This document shows, one piece after another, positions 46,894 through 55,330 of a stretch of DNA of 64,000 bases (position 1 is its first letter; each line of letters starts with the position of its first letter). Location of the stretch: contig NZ_JAKCFB010000039.1 of NCBI RefSeq assembly GCF_024198235.1, forward strand, positions 1 through 64,000, given 5' to 3'. The position numbers and the translations under genes are program-made. This stretch comes from Myxococcus dinghuensis (GTDB lineage: Bacteria; Myxococcota; Myxococcia; Myxococcales; Myxococcaceae). The notes under the pieces are model-generated. The model was not told where the DNA came from, made no database searches, and saw only the letters and a list, made by a program, of their open reading frames with translations.

Positions 46894-47670
46894 ATGCTCG
46901 CGGGCGTGAATCCACCGTCTTCTCCCGTTCCTCCCGCCTCGGGCCGCAAGCGCCGGCTCGGGGAGATCCTCATGGACGCGGGCCTCCTGTCGGAGACCCA
47001 GCTCCGGTCCGCGCTCGCCGAGCAGCGCAAGTGGGGGGGCCGCCTGGGCCTCACGCTGGTGCAGATGGGCTTCGTGGACGAGAGCTCCATGGTCCACGCG
47101 CTGTCGCGGCAGTTGGCCATCCCCACGGTCGACCTGGAGAACCTGGCCCCCTCGGCCATCGCGATGCAGGCGCTGCGCGTGGACATCGCCGAGCGCTACA
47201 CCGTGTTCCCCACGGCCGCCGAGCCCGCAAGCAAGCTGCTCACCGTCGCCACGTCGGACCCGACGAACGTCGAGTCCCTCCAGGAGCTGGCGTTCCACAC
47301 CGGCCAGCGAATCCAGGTCGTCGTGGCCAGCGCCTCGTCCATCGAGCGCTCCATCCGCCGGCACTACCACGGGGAGATCACCTCCGCGACGGCCTCGCCC
47401 CTCGTCTTCGGCATCGAGGAGTCGACCTTCGAGCTGGCCCCGCCCGCCGAGCCGCTGGAGATGATCCCGGCCAACCGCGGGGGCGGCGCGCCGGCCTCCG
47501 GCCCCCAGCGGGAGAACGAGCTGACCCAGCGCGTGGCGGTGCTCACGCAGCAGGTGGCGGACCTGGAGCGCATGGTGGCGCAGCAGGCGCGCTCCCTGCG
47601 CGCGATGCTGGAGCTGCTGGAGACGCGCGGGCTGGTCACCCGCGACGACTACCTCGCGAAGGTGCGCTGA
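46894..47670 (+). CDS. Stand-alone MshEN-domain protein, probable cyclic-di-GMP receptor
   Basis: The 258-residue protein consists of an MshEN/GspE N-terminal domain without the ATPase that normally follows in PilB, GspE and MshE. Both copies of the cyclic-di-GMP-binding motif RLGxxLxxxG(L/V)(L/V)xxxxLxxxLxxQ are readable: RLGEILMDAGLLSETQLRSA with LAEQ, and RLGLTLVQMGFVDESSMVHA with LSRQ. The domain continues to about residue 155. A linker and a C-terminal coiled coil (about 210-250, ENELTQRVAVLTQQVADLER) suggest oligomerisation or partner docking. Ligand binding is inferred from the motif. A GTG at 46906 is an alternative start. Confidence 0.83.
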   Translation: MLAGVNPPSSPVPPASGRKRRLGEILMDAGLLSETQLRSALAEQRKWGGRLGLTLVQMGFVDESSMVHALSRQLAIPTVDLENLAPSAIAMQALRVDIAERYTVFPTAAEPASKLLTVATSDPTNVESLQELAFHTGQRIQVVVASASSIERSIRRHYHGEITSATASPLVFGIEESTFELAPPAEPLEMIPANRGGGAPASGPQRENELTQRVAVLTQQVADLERMVAQQARSLRAMLELLETRGLVTRDDYLAKVR

Positions 47671-47675
47671 CCTCC

Positions 47676-47698
47676 GCCCCGGGGGCGACGCCCGGGGC
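47676..47698. terminator. Bidirectional GC-rich hairpin
   Basis: Perfect 8-bp arms GCCCCGGG / CCCGGGGC with a 7-nt loop, 5 bp after the MshEN gene stop and 5 bp before the stop of the convergent cyclic-nucleotide-domain gene. Likely shared terminator. Confidence 0.65.
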
Positions 47699-47703
47699 AC
47701 GCC

Positions 47704-49695
47704 TCACACGAGGATGAGGTCCTCGTCTCCCTCGGACGACTCCATCGCGGAGGCCGCGAGCGCGCCGAGCACCTGCTCCGTGCGACGCAGCCGCTCGTCG
47801 CTCAGCTCGGACACGAGCACGAGGATCTGCGGATGGCTGGAGATGAGCGCGTCGAAGTCCTCCCGGGGCAGGCGCAGCAGCGTGGTGTGCCGGGTGGATG
47901 TCACCGTCGCGGTGGCGGGCACCTTCTGGAGCAGGGAGATCTCCCCGAACAGGTCGCCCTCCTTCAGCCGCGTCAGCAGGTGGCCGTCCTTGCGGACCTC
48001 CACCTCCCCCGACAGGAGCACGTACAGGCCGTCCGTGCGATCACCGTCGCGGATGATGACCGCGTCGCGCTCGACGTCGCGCGCGCGGAAGCGCTCGACC
48101 AGCGTGCGGCGGTCCTTCCGGTTGAACAGCCGGAACAGCGCCGACGTGTTCATGACGTTGGTCAGCATGCGCTGACGCACGAACTTCTTGAGGGCCTTCG
48201 CCACCTGCGGGTGGTTGCGCGAGAGGCCCGCGAGCACCGGCGCGGAGATCTCCAACAACTGCGCGTCGTCGGACGCGGCCTCCACGGAGGCGGTGCGAGG
48301 GGCGCCGGACAGCAGCGCCATCTCCCCGAAGAACGCCCCACCCTCGAGCGTCGCCAGCTCCTGGCGCTTCCCGTCCTCCATCCGGAAGACGCGGACGCTG
48401 CCCTCGCAGATGACGTAGAAGGCGTCGCCGTGGCTGCCCTGCTCGATGATGCGATCGCCCACGCCGAAGCGGCGCAGCGGGCAGCGCTCGAACAGCTCGA
48501 TGAAGGCCTCGCGCGGCAGGTCCGAGAACAGGGGAATGGCGGGCAGCGCGTCGAGCGAGGGGGACTCCGAGGAGACCTCTTCGGTGAGGCTGAAGACCTC
48601 CTCTTCCTCGGCCACGCCCAGGTCCACCTGGCGCTGGTGCAGACCGGCCTGGGCCGCCAGCTCCACCGCGTGGAGCAGCGAGTCGGCCTCCAACTCCAGC
48701 TCGGTGAAGGACGAGGGCCCGGACACGGCGCGGAGCGAGGCCCCCAGCTCTCGTGACACCTCGCGGAACGGCATGGCCGTGGCACCGGCGGGGGGCTGAC
48801 CGTCCGAACGACGTGGACGAAGGCCCGGCGGCGCGAACGCGGGCGGCGCGGAAGGCGGGTCGATGACCGTGGGCACCCGAGGCGTCTCCACCACCGCCGA
48901 GTCGGCGATGTTCGAGGAGAGCGCCTGCCAACGTCCGCCGCCGGGTGAACGCGACGCGGCGGCCGTGTCCCTCGCCCCCGCGGCCGTTCCCCCGGAGGCC
49001 GACACGGGCTGTTCCCGGGACGCGGCACGCGGAGCGAGCCCTGGAGGGAGCGTGCTCCCCTCCCGGCGCGACCCCACCACCGGAGCGGGCGCGGAGGCCA
49101 CGGGCGCGGCGCTCAGAACGGGCGCATCCGCCTCCAGCGTCAGGTCGATCTCCACCGGGGACGGTGGGGCGTCAGCCGTGCCGGAGCCCGGCTGGAGCGC
49201 CACGCTGACGGAGTGGACGACCTCCTCTTCGCCCGCGGGCTCGGAGCCGGGTGTCGTCTCCAAGGCGCCGGGCGCGACGACGGGCTGCGATGAGGCCTTC
49301 GTCGCAGGCGGCGGCTCGGGCGGCGGCGCCGAGGAGAGCGCGCCACGGGAGGCGGTACTGGACCTCGCGCCCGCGGGGGTGCCCCGCCGCGCGTAGAGGT
49401 CCGCGAGCATCTGCTGGACGCCGCTGTGCGACGGATCGAGCTCGAGGATGAGCTTGCTCGCGGCGATGGCGCGCGGGAGGAAGCCCTCCTTCGCGAAGCC
49501 CTCGGCGGCGGAGTGGTAGGCGGAGATGGCCCGCTCTCGCTCGCCCGCCTTCGCCCAGGCATCCCCCGTCCGCAGTCGCGACTGGTGGTCCCTGGGCTCC
49601 AGGCGGCAGAAGTCCTCGTAGAGCTCGGCGGCCCGCGAGAAGCGCCCCTTGGTGAAGGCCTCCGCGGCCTTGTCCTTGAGCTGACGTGCTTCCAT
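47704..49695 (-). CDS. TPR protein with two cyclic-nucleotide-binding domains
   Basis: The 663-residue cytoplasmic protein has TPR-like helices (about 1-105, GRFSRAAELYEDFCRLEPRD), a long Ala/Pro/Ser-rich linker (about 110-370) and two CNB domains. The first (about 385-505) has a good phosphate-binding cassette, FFGEMALLSGAPRTASVEA; the second (about 520-645) has LFGEISLLQKVPATATVTS, where the cassette Arg is replaced by Ala-Thr. There is no DNA-binding or kinase domain, so it probably acts as a sensor scaffold; cAMP or cGMP binding is inferred for domain 1. The ATG overlaps the TAA of the HEAT gene by one base (TAATG), so translation is coupled. Confidence 0.88.
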   Translation of the reverse strand: MEARQLKDKAAEAFTKGRFSRAAELYEDFCRLEPRDHQSRLRTGDAWAKAGERERAISAYHSAAEGFAKEGFLPRAIAASKLILELDPSHSGVQQMLADLYARRGTPAGARSSTASRGALSSAPPPEPPPATKASSQPVVAPGALETTPGSEPAGEEEVVHSVSVALQPGSGTADAPPSPVEIDLTLEADAPVLSAAPVASAPAPVVGSRREGSTLPPGLAPRAASREQPVSASGGTAAGARDTAAASRSPGGGRWQALSSNIADSAVVETPRVPTVIDPPSAPPAFAPPGLRPRRSDGQPPAGATAMPFREVSRELGASLRAVSGPSSFTELELEADSLLHAVELAAQAGLHQRQVDLGVAEEEEVFSLTEEVSSESPSLDALPAIPLFSDLPREAFIELFERCPLRRFGVGDRIIEQGSHGDAFYVICEGSVRVFRMEDGKRQELATLEGGAFFGEMALLSGAPRTASVEAASDDAQLLEISAPVLAGLSRNHPQVAKALKKFVRQRMLTNVMNTSALFRLFNRKDRRTLVERFRARDVERDAVIIRDGDRTDGLYVLLSGEVEVRKDGHLLTRLKEGDLFGEISLLQKVPATATVTSTRHTTLLRLPREDFDALISSHPQILVLVSELSDERLRRTEQVLGALAASAMESSEGDEDLILV

Positions 49696-51806
49696 TACCG
49701 GGCCCCCTCGGAGGCCGTTCCCTCCTTCGCCAGCGCCGCGCCCGCCGCCTCGCGGACGCTGCGGAAGTAGTCGCTCTTGAGCGCGTCCAGCGACTCCGCA
49801 TGGTTGCCGACGCCCATCTTCCGCAGCGCCGTCGCCGCCGCGGCGCGCACCTCCGGCAGGTCGTGGAACAAGTCCCTCGCCACCGCGTCCGCGGACTGCG
49901 CGTCGCCCAACTCACCCAGCGCCAGCAGCACGTCCCGCCGCGCGACGCTGTTCGTCTCGTCCAGCGCCTTGACCAGCGTGGGGATGGCGTCCTTCGCGCG
50001 CAGCCGCCCCAGCAGCCCGGCCGCGAGCGCCGCCTCCGCCCCACCCTCGCGCACCACGACCTGGAGCGCCTCGGAGGCGCCCGCCGGCACGCCGGAGCCC
50101 TTCGACAAGGCATCGAGGACGATGATCTTCTCGCTCCCCATCTTCGGGAGCATCTCCATCAACGCGGCCTGCCCCGCTTCGCCCGACACCGCCAGCGCCA
50201 GGGCCACCGTCTTCTGCATGTCGCGCTCGGGCTCGACCAGGCTCGCCTTCGCGATGGCGACGCCCCCGGGCCCGACATGCGCCAGGCCGACCAGCGCCGC
50301 CGTGCGCAGCACGACGCTCGAGTCCTGCGAGTAGCCCTGCAGGAGCTCCAGCGCGCCAGGGGCCTTCAGGGTGCCGAGCGCGCGCAGGACGGTCGCCAAC
50401 GGCGCCAGCCGCTCCGCGTCGACATCGTCGAACAGCTCCGTGGGCACGCGGGGCTTGACCACCGGACGCCCGGACTCCCGTGCGCGCGCGGCGTTGAGGG
50501 CCTTCACGCGCTCGAAGAGCGAGGTGTGGCGCGAGGAGCGCTCGTCCACGTTCGACCGGCCCAGGGACGCGGTCGCGGGGTCATAACCGGACGCATAGCT
50601 CTCCGGCAGCTTCTGGGTGACCCAGTCGGTGCGCAGGGACTCCAGCCCCTTCGACTCCTGCTCGTAGAGCTTCTGGAGCTGCGGGACGACGGAGGCATCG
50701 CCGATGGCGGCCACCGCCTCCACCGCGAGCATCCGCAGCGCGACGTCGTTCTGACCGAGCCAGGGCGTCACCTTGGCGAGCAGCGGCTGGGCCGCCGGCC
50801 CCAGACCGATGACGGCCTGAAGTCCCGTCGCCGCCGTGGCGGGCTTGGCGAGTCGCTCGCCGATGGCCTCGGCCGAACAGCCACCGCGCGAGCGCATCGC
50901 CTCCGCCGCGGCGAGCGCATCCACGGGGGCGCCGTCGAGGGCGACCGCGCACAGCGCCGAGTCCGTCTCCGGCGTGCGGGGGAAGGACAGGATGGCGTCG
51001 ATGGCCAGCGGACTCACCGCGCTCTTCTCCACCGCGACGGCCTGGAGCCGCGGAGCGGCGGCGGGATCCTGCAGCTTCATCAAGGCGGTGAGCGCGGACT
51101 CGCGCAGCTCCGGGAAGCTCTCGTCCAGCAGCAACGCGATGGCGCCGACCGCGCGCTTGTCCCCGGCGTCTCCCAGGCCGCGCACGGCGGCGGCGGCGAG
51201 GATGACCTGACTGTCCCGCACGAGCGGGAGGAGCCGGTTCACCGCCTCGGCGCGCCCGCTCTTGCCGAGCTCCTCCGCCGCGCCCACCCGCTCGGGCAGC
51301 GCGCCCTCGGTGAGCGTCAGCAGGTTGCGGTCCCACTGCCCCTTGGCCTCGGCGGCGACGACCTCCGCCATGGCCCCCGGGACGTTGGCGCTCTTGAGCG
51401 CCTGGACGATGACCTGGCGCGTGGTGCGCCCGCGACGCCCGTACTGGAGCGTGAGGTACGCCTTCGCCTTGTCGTTCTTCACCTTGGACAGCGCCATGGC
51501 GGCGCGGCCCTGGACCTCTTCGTCCGAGTCCTCCAGCAGCTCGCCCAACAGGTCGACGATGCGAGGATCCTGGCTCGCACCGAGGGCCGCCGCGGCCTCC
51601 GCGCGAACGATCGCGGAGAGGTCCTTGGCCGCGCGGGTGAAGAGGACGAGGTCGTCCGCATTCCCCTGCTCGGCCAGCTTCTTCACCGCGAGGGCGCGGA
51701 CCTCCGGTCGAGGACTCTGGAGGTCGGCAAGGAGTTGATCACGGCTGCCGTTGCATCCGACAACCAGGGCCAACATGAGTAGGAAAGGGCGCGTGCCGGT
51801 TCGCAT
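49695..51806 (-). CDS. HEAT-repeat lipoprotein
   Basis: The 703-residue protein has a signal peptide and lipobox LVVGC (Cys 18), then almost entirely HEAT/PBS-lyase-type repeats. Units of about 30-35 residues contain motifs such as EVRALAVKKLAEQGNADDL, IVRAEAAAALGASQDPRIVD and EVQGRAAMALSKVKNDKAKA. It probably forms a long superhelix at a membrane surface that binds other proteins. Lipid anchoring puts the solenoid in the periplasm or on the cell surface, unusual given that its coupled partner looks cytoplasmic. It is the first gene of a two-gene unit that follows rluB by 83 bp. Confidence 0.87.
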   Translation of the reverse strand: MRTGTRPFLLMLALVVGCNGSRDQLLADLQSPRPEVRALAVKKLAEQGNADDLVLFTRAAKDLSAIVRAEAAAALGASQDPRIVDLLGELLEDSDEEVQGRAAMALSKVKNDKAKAYLTLQYGRRGRTTRQVIVQALKSANVPGAMAEVVAAEAKGQWDRNLLTLTEGALPERVGAAEELGKSGRAEAVNRLLPLVRDSQVILAAAAVRGLGDAGDKRAVGAIALLLDESFPELRESALTALMKLQDPAAAPRLQAVAVEKSAVSPLAIDAILSFPRTPETDSALCAVALDGAPVDALAAAEAMRSRGGCSAEAIGERLAKPATAATGLQAVIGLGPAAQPLLAKVTPWLGQNDVALRMLAVEAVAAIGDASVVPQLQKLYEQESKGLESLRTDWVTQKLPESYASGYDPATASLGRSNVDERSSRHTSLFERVKALNAARARESGRPVVKPRVPTELFDDVDAERLAPLATVLRALGTLKAPGALELLQGYSQDSSVVLRTAALVGLAHVGPGGVAIAKASLVEPERDMQKTVALALAVSGEAGQAALMEMLPKMGSEKIIVLDALSKGSGVPAGASEALQVVVREGGAEAALAAGLLGRLRAKDAIPTLVKALDETNSVARRDVLLALGELGDAQSADAVARDLFHDLPEVRAAAATALRKMGVGNHAESLDALKSDYFRSVREAAGAALAKEGTASEGAR

Positions 51807-51889
51807 CGGTCTCCGCCGAGGGAAACAGGGAAGAGTCGCAGGGGGTTATATCAACGAGCCCCCTGCCGCCCAATCCACAGTGCGATGCG

Positions 51890-54295
51890 TCAGCGCGGCT
51901 TGCGAGGCCCCTTGGAAGGTTGGCCGAAGCGGCCCTTCGGAGCCTTGCTGTTCCAGCGAGCCGAGCCCCCGTCGAGCTTCTTCTTCTTCCAGTCCTGGAA
52001 CTCCCCGGACTTCCGGCTCTCACCGGCACCCTCCGCGGAGCGACGACCGGAGGCTCCGGCGCGCACGACCCGCTCGCGAGGCGAGCCGTTGTCGTCGTAG
52101 GGCTTCCACTCCTTGCGAGCCGGACGGTCGGCGCCACCACTGGAGCGGGCGCCGCCCTCCTTCCGCGGCGGACGGGACGCACCGCCCTCGTCGCCCCCCC
52201 CGCTCCACTCACGTCGAGCGGGACGGCCCGCCGCGCCACCGAAGCGGGAACCGCCACTGCGCTCGGCACGGCCCTCGCCACCGAAGCGGGAACCGCCACT
52301 GCGCTCGGCACGACCCTCGCCGCCGAACCGCGAGCCCGCGCGCGGAGGACGACCCTCGCCACCAGCCCGAGGACCGCTGCGCTCGGCACGACCCTCGCCG
52401 CCGAAGCGGGAACCGCCACTGCGCTCGGCGCGAGCCTCGCCACCGAAGCGCGAGCCCGCGCGCGGAGGACGACCCTCGCCGCCAGCCCGGGGACCACTGC
52501 GCTCGGCGCGACCCTCGCCGCCGAAGCGGGAACCGCCACTGCGCTCGGCACGAGCCTCACCGCCGAAGCGCGAGCCCGCGCGCGGAGGACGATCCTCGCC
52601 GCCAGCACGAGGACCACTGCGCTCGGGACGACCCTCGCTCCCGAAGCGCGAACCCGCGCGAGGAGGACGACCCTCGCCGCCGAAGCGAGACCCGCCGCTC
52701 CGCTCGGCACGGTCCTCGCCACCAGCCCGGGGACCGCGACCCGCGCCGCCGAAGCGAGACCCACCGCTCCGCTCGGCACGGTCCTCGCCGCCAGCCCGAG
52801 GACCGCGACCCGCGCCGCCGAAACGGGACCCGCCACTGCGCTCGGGACGACCTTCGCCGCCGAAGCGCGAACCGCCGGCCCGAGGGGCACGCCCCTCACC
52901 GCCGAAACGAGAACCACCGCTCCGCTCGGCGCGAGCCTCACCACCGAAGCGCGAGCCGCCACTGCGCTCGGGACGACCTTCGCCGCCGAAGCGCGAACCC
53001 GCGCGCGGCGGGCGACCCTCGCCACCAGCCCGAGGACCCCCGCGCTCGGCGCGACCCTCGCCACCGAAGCGGGAACCACCACTCCGCTCACCCCGGTCGG
53101 AACGCGCCTTGGCGCCCGCGCCATCGAAACGAGCCGCACCGGCGCGAGCGGGACGGCCCTCGCCGCGAGCCCCACCGAAGCGCGAACCCCCCTCGCCGCC
53201 GGACTTCCACTCGCGACGCTGCGGGCGCTCCCCCCCCGCCCCTTCCGCGCGGGGACCGCGCGAACGGGCCGGAGCCTCGTCATCGCCGCTCCACTCGCGG
53301 CGCGCGGGACGTCCCTCCGCCGAAGCACCACGGGACCGCCCGAAGCGCGCCAGGCTGGAGCCACCCTCCCCGGCCGGCTTCCACGACGAGCGCTTCTCGC
53401 CCGCACCCGCGCGAGCCGGGGCCTTGCGAGCAGACCGCTCGGCCGACTTGCGCGGCGCCGGGGCGTCGTCGTCCATCGACAGCTCGTCCTCGTCCGACTC
53501 ATCGAAGCCCGGAGCCGCGCGCCCGTGGCGTCGGGGCGGCAGCCGCAGCGACGTCGACGGCGGCGTGGCCTTCCCGTCGGACACGGCGTTGAGCAGGTCC
53601 ACCTCGGAGGTCTTCAGCGGGCGCAGCTCGCCCGGACGCAGCCCCTCGACGCCCACGCCCGCATAGGCCGGGCGGAACAGGCGCACCACCGGGTGCCCCA
53701 CCGCGGCGCACAGGCGCTTGATGAGGTGGGGGCGGCCCTCGGCCACCACGATCTTCAGCCAGGTGTTCTTCTCGGCCGCCTCGAACACGTCCACGGAGAC
53801 CGGCGTCGCCATGCCGTCCTCCAGCCGGACGCCGCCGCGCAGCTTGTCCAGCGTGGCCTTGTCCGGCACGCCCTTCACCTTCGCGAGGTACGTGCGCGGC
53901 ACCTGGAAGCTCGGGTGCGTGAGCTTGTGCGCCAGGGCCCCGTCGTCCGTGAAGAGCAGCGCGCCCTCGGCGTCGTAGTCCAGGCGGCCCACCGGGAACA
54001 GGCGTTTGCCCGTCTCCTCCACGTAGCTGGCCACCGTCGGCCGCCCCTGGGGATCCGACAGCGTCGTCACCACGCCCACCGGCTTGTAGAGCAGGAAGTA
54101 GGACGTCTCATCCGGCGGCGTGACGAGCTTTCCGTCCACCGAGACCAGGTCCGTCCCGGGCTCCACCCTGCTCCCCAGCTCCGTCACCGTCGTGTTGTTC
54201 ACCGCCACGCGGCCCGCGGTGATCAGCTCTTCTGCATGCCGGCGCGAAGCCACTCCCGCGCGGGCCAGGTACTTCTGTAGTCGTTCGGCCGCCAT
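51890..54295 (-). CDS. rluB: RluB/RsuA-type rRNA pseudouridine synthase with long repetitive RGG-like tail
   Basis: The core (about 1-250) is a complete 23S/16S pseudouridine synthase. It has an S4 RNA-binding domain (ERLQKYLARAGVASRRHAEE), then the catalytic domain with GRLDYDAEGALLF (nucleophile D106), YLAKVKGVPD and LKIVVAEGRPHLIKRLCAAVG. RluB isomerises U2605 of 23S rRNA in E. coli. About 550 further residues form a low-complexity Arg/Gly/Ser/Glu tail with 17 SRFG copies, e.g. GGSRFGGEGRAERS, ending in a basic segment DWKKKKLDGG and KGPRKPR. Normal RluB is about 290 residues. The start at 54295 has AAGGAAGAG upstream, and the gene follows scpAB as in many bacteria. Confidence 0.92.
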   Translation of the reverse strand: MAAERLQKYLARAGVASRRHAEELITAGRVAVNNTTVTELGSRVEPGTDLVSVDGKLVTPPDETSYFLLYKPVGVVTTLSDPQGRPTVASYVEETGKRLFPVGRLDYDAEGALLFTDDGALAHKLTHPSFQVPRTYLAKVKGVPDKATLDKLRGGVRLEDGMATPVSVDVFEAAEKNTWLKIVVAEGRPHLIKRLCAAVGHPVVRLFRPAYAGVGVEGLRPGELRPLKTSEVDLLNAVSDGKATPPSTSLRLPPRRHGRAAPGFDESDEDELSMDDDAPAPRKSAERSARKAPARAGAGEKRSSWKPAGEGGSSLARFGRSRGASAEGRPARREWSGDDEAPARSRGPRAEGAGGERPQRREWKSGGEGGSRFGGARGEGRPARAGAARFDGAGAKARSDRGERSGGSRFGGEGRAERGGPRAGGEGRPPRAGSRFGGEGRPERSGGSRFGGEARAERSGGSRFGGEGRAPRAGGSRFGGEGRPERSGGSRFGGAGRGPRAGGEDRAERSGGSRFGGAGRGPRAGGEDRAERSGGSRFGGEGRPPRAGSRFGSEGRPERSGPRAGGEDRPPRAGSRFGGEARAERSGGSRFGGEGRAERSGPRAGGEGRPPRAGSRFGGEARAERSGGSRFGGEGRAERSGPRAGGEGRPPRAGSRFGGEGRAERSGGSRFGGEGRAERSGGSRFGGAAGRPARREWSGGGDEGGASRPPRKEGGARSSGGADRPARKEWKPYDDNGSPRERVVRAGASGRRSAEGAGESRKSGEFQDWKKKKLDGGSARWNSKAPKGRFGQPSKGPRKPR
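52234..53190 (-). repeat. Degenerate coding repeats in the rluB tail
   Basis: Seventeen copies of an SRFG unit and its RAERSG/RPPRAG spacers are encoded here, spaced about 13-30 codons apart. The nucleotide sequence GGAAGCGGGAACCGCC and close variants recurs, and longer blocks of about 120 bp (for example near 52350-52500 and 52480-52620) are near-duplicates. This is consistent with expansion by slippage or unequal crossing-over. Confidence 0.85.
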
Positions 54296-54322
54296 TACTC
54301 TTCCTTCTTCATGCTCTGCCCG

Positions 54323-55330
54323 TCACTCGGGCTTGGGCCCCTCGGCACCCGTCTCGGGTGGCGGGGGCGTGTCCAGGACGCTGGAGCTGACCTTCGTCGT
54401 CCGGTCAGCCGCCTCGATGGCTTCTTCCAGCTCCTCTAGCGCGGCTTCACTCGCCGCGGCGTTCTTTTCCATCCGCTTCGTGAAACCCGGGTCCGATAGT
54501 GTCTCCACCGTCCCCGCCGCCGGCGGCGCCGGCTGGGCTTCCTTCTCCACGATGTCCCGATGCTCCTGCGTCAGCTCGTGGAACTCCCGCAGTGTCGGCA
54601 GGGCCGACAGGTCCTTCAGCGCGAAGAACTCCAGGAATTCACGCGTAGTCCCATAGAGGATGGGTCGCCCCACCTCCTCGCGCTTGCCCAGGATCTTGAC
54701 GAGCTTGCGGTCGATCAATGCCTTGAGGACGGCCCCACAGTCCACTCCTCGAATGTCCTCCAGCTCCGGCCGGGTGACGGGCTGGCGGTAGGCGATGATG
54801 GCCAGGGTCTCCACGGCGGCCCGGGTGAGTCGCTGGGGCTTCACCCGCAGGTAGCGGCGGACGTACTCGCCCGAGTGGGGGTCGGTGCGGAACTGCCACC
54901 CTCCGGCGACCTCGTACAGGACGATGCCGCTGATGCCGTCCCGGTGGATGCCGGAAAGCTGGTTGAGGGCCTCGGCGATGAGCTCCCGGTCGATGCCGGT
55001 GGCCTGGAACAGCTCGTCCACGCTCAGGGGGCGCTCGGCGACGAAGAGGACGCTCTCGATGACCGTGCGGATGCGGTCCGGGGAGAGCTTGCGGCTCTTG
55101 GCGACGAGCTTCTCGAAGGACGTCTCGAGGTCGGGGGTCGCGTCCGCGTCCTCCTCGATGGCGACGGCATCCACCTCGTCCAGCTCGTCCGCCGGGCCGG
55201 GCCCGGTGACGGCGGCGATCTCCTCCTCGGAGAAGGGGCTCGGGCCCCCGGACGCGACCTCGCTCGCCTCCACCTCCTCGACCGGGGGCGCGGCGTTCTT
55301 GCCCTTCCGTCCGTTCCTACCGGTAGTCAC
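54323..55330 (-). CDS. scpB: Segregation and condensation protein B, ScpB
   Basis: Winged-helix subunit of the SMC-ScpAB condensin complex, which compacts and segregates the chromosome. The 335-residue product has the conserved core at about residues 80-260: IRTVIESVLFVAERPLSVDE, YVRRYLRVKPQRLTRAAVET, LAIIAYRQPVTRPELEDIRG and GRPILYGTTREFLEFFALKD. Acidic and disordered extensions flank it (1-75 and 265-335), making it longer than the Bacillus protein (197). The GTG at 55330 overlaps the scpA stop by 14 bp, so the two subunits are translationally coupled. rluB follows 27 bp later. Confidence 0.95.
   Translation of the reverse strand: MTTGRNGRKGKNAAPPVEEVEASEVASGGPSPFSEEEIAAVTGPGPADELDEVDAVAIEEDADATPDLETSFEKLVAKSRKLSPDRIRTVIESVLFVAERPLSVDELFQATGIDRELIAEALNQLSGIHRDGISGIVLYEVAGGWQFRTDPHSGEYVRRYLRVKPQRLTRAAVETLAIIAYRQPVTRPELEDIRGVDCGAVLKALIDRKLVKILGKREEVGRPILYGTTREFLEFFALKDLSALPTLREFHELTQEHRDIVEKEAQPAPPAAGTVETLSDPGFTKRMEKNAAASEAALEELEEAIEAADRTTKVSSSVLDTPPPPETGAEGPKPE

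Noticed and set aside
51739-54280. Long open frames on both strands and in several phases opposite the rluB tail, giving Arg/Pro/Ala-rich products of up to 786 residues
   Set aside because: Repetitive GC-rich codons leave almost every frame open. Only the rluB frame has a recognised domain, a good Shine-Dalgarno and an operon position.
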